Positions 63,338 to 64,000 of a DNA stretch of 64,000 nucleotides are shown piece by piece (within the stretch, counting starts at the first letter, position 1; each line of letters begins with the position of its first letter). The notes beneath the pieces were generated by a model. The model was not told the origin of the DNA. It searched no databases and saw only the letters and a list, made by a program, of their open reading frames with translations. The DNA lies in contig NZ_JAJNDA010000010.1 of assembly GCF_021026295.1 (NCBI RefSeq), positions 124,001-188,000 of the forward strand, in the 5' to 3' direction. The position numbers and the translations under genes were made by a program. This DNA is from Actinomycetospora soli. Lineage in GTDB: Bacteria; Actinomycetota; Actinomycetes; Mycobacteriales; Pseudonocardiaceae.

Positions 63338-64000
63338 TCAGCGCCGCGGGGTGATGCCCTGCACGTTGATCGACTCCGCGGTGGGGCCGGCGACGAGGCG
63401 CGTCGTCGTCATCGCGGAGTCCTGCGTGATCGACGGGTCGCGGTAGAGGCCGAGCTTCAGGTAGTCGCCGCCGTCGAGCAGGGTGCCCTGCGGCGGATGG
63501 TGGCCGAGCAGCGCGGGCCGCCCGTCGCGCCACACGTCGATCACCGCGTCGTCCGGCGACCGCGAGAAGTGCACGTGCAGCACCACGTCGATCGTGTCGT
63601 CGGGTCGCAGCGGACCGAGGTCCTGGTGGTCGGTGCCGACGTTGGCCAGCCGCAGCCGTCCCTGCCCCGCCTCCAGCGCGATCGGTGGGGAGCCGGAGTT
63701 GGCGCGCTGGTGCCACTGCAGCACGAGTTGCCAGGTGTCGGTGTCGGTCGGCAGGTCCTGCAGGCGGCTCACGTCGTGCACCCAGAGGTCGTCGCCCTCC
63801 CGGTACTCGGGCAGCCGGGGCAGGACCTCGGCGCGGCGGGCGCCCCCGGGGATCGTGAAGCGCAGGCCCGGCCCGTCGACGACGCGGGGGCGCGGGGCGC
63901 CGTCGACCTGGCCGTCGGCGGTCATGTCGAAGTGGCCCGCGAAGTCCCCGACCGCGGAGTCGAACACGCCGTCGCCGGTGGCGGGGCGGGCCGCGAGCGC
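63338..64000 (-). CDS. Polysaccharide lyase-like protein (heparin lyase I-type fold), partial
   Basis: The frame is open to the window edge, so the N-terminus, probably with a signal peptide, is missing. YREGDDLWVHDVSRL and LQWHQRANSGSPPIALEAGQ, then GTLLDGGDYLKLGLYRDP, are typical of the beta-jelly-roll heparin-lyase-I-like proteins of actinobacteria. It probably binds or degrades an acidic polysaccharide. It is convergent with mprA, with 4 bp between. Confidence 0.75.
   Translation of the reverse strand, partial: ALAARPATGDGVFDSAVGDFAGHFDMTADGQVDGAPRPRVVDGPGLRFTIPGGARRAEVLPRLPEYREGDDLWVHDVSRLQDLPTDTDTWQLVLQWHQRANSGSPPIALEAGQGRLRLANVGTDHQDLGPLRPDDTIDVVLHVHFSRSPDDAVIDVWRDGRPALLGHHPPQGTLLDGGDYLKLGLYRDPSITQDSAMTTTRLVAGPTAESINVQGITPRR

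Overview
The window is very GC-rich, uses many GTG starts, and is packed with short overlapping operons. It looks like chromosome of a high-GC actinobacterium. An MprA-type response regulator, a furA-katG pair, an NDMA-dependent-type alcohol dehydrogenase, tRNA-Arg(CCU) and several P450 and CoA-metabolism genes suggest Pseudonocardiaceae or a close relative. That placement is inferred from gene content, not from a marker gene. No phage, integrase, insertion sequence or CRISPR array was seen.

Layout. 1-11 kb: a LuxR-like regulator cut by the window edge, an amidase, glutathione peroxidase, a frameshifted PP2C phosphatase next to an anti-sigma-type kinase, a DedA protein, a P450, an L,D-transpeptidase, two hydrolases and a CdaR/PucR-like regulator. 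11-20 kb: an amidohydrolase divergent from an IclR regulator, then a catabolic run with a PobA-like hydroxylase, CoA-transferase, citryl-CoA-lyase-like protein, intradiol dioxygenase and a short MetE-like zinc protein; the last four overlap end to end. 20-26 kb: two related D/R/H-repeat proteins, a PrsW-like protease, a phosphodiesterase and a molybdenum hydroxylase large subunit without its usual partners. 26-34 kb: an acetyltransferase, a fused GT2-GT4 glycosyltransferase, and a tightly coupled operon of carbamoyltransferase, luciferase-like monooxygenase, DltA-like adenylating enzyme and carrier protein. This is the best candidate for an undescribed biosynthetic or glycan-modifying system.

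34-35 kb: a nuclease-like gene enclosed by 84-bp inverted repeats. 35-43 kb: VWA and MoxR proteins, alcohol dehydrogenase, an ammonium transporter behind a GlnR-like array, and furA-katG behind a Fur-like palindrome. 42-57 kb: MOSC, TsaA, a Baeyer-Villiger-like monooxygenase, an aldo/keto reductase, a P450, an atypical Nramp protein, phosphomannose isomerase, SDR, DUF808, an acyl-CoA synthetase, a GT1 glycosyltransferase, an EamA transporter, a deacetylase and the tRNA. 57-64 kb: a methyltransferase and degenerate SDR, a GntR-rhodanese-NTF2 operon divergent from a YeiH exporter, another methyltransferase, mprA and a truncated polysaccharide lyase.

Gene ends carry several recurring palindromes: a 40-bp family in three copies (18-4-18 geometry), a GGCAGGAAAGCG family at four loci, and the 84-bp pair. 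They mostly lie just after stop codons, so they are probably terminators or REP-like elements. Several operators can be proposed directly from sequence symmetry (amidase/LuxR, IclR, alcohol dehydrogenase, GlnR, Fur, GntR, MprA).
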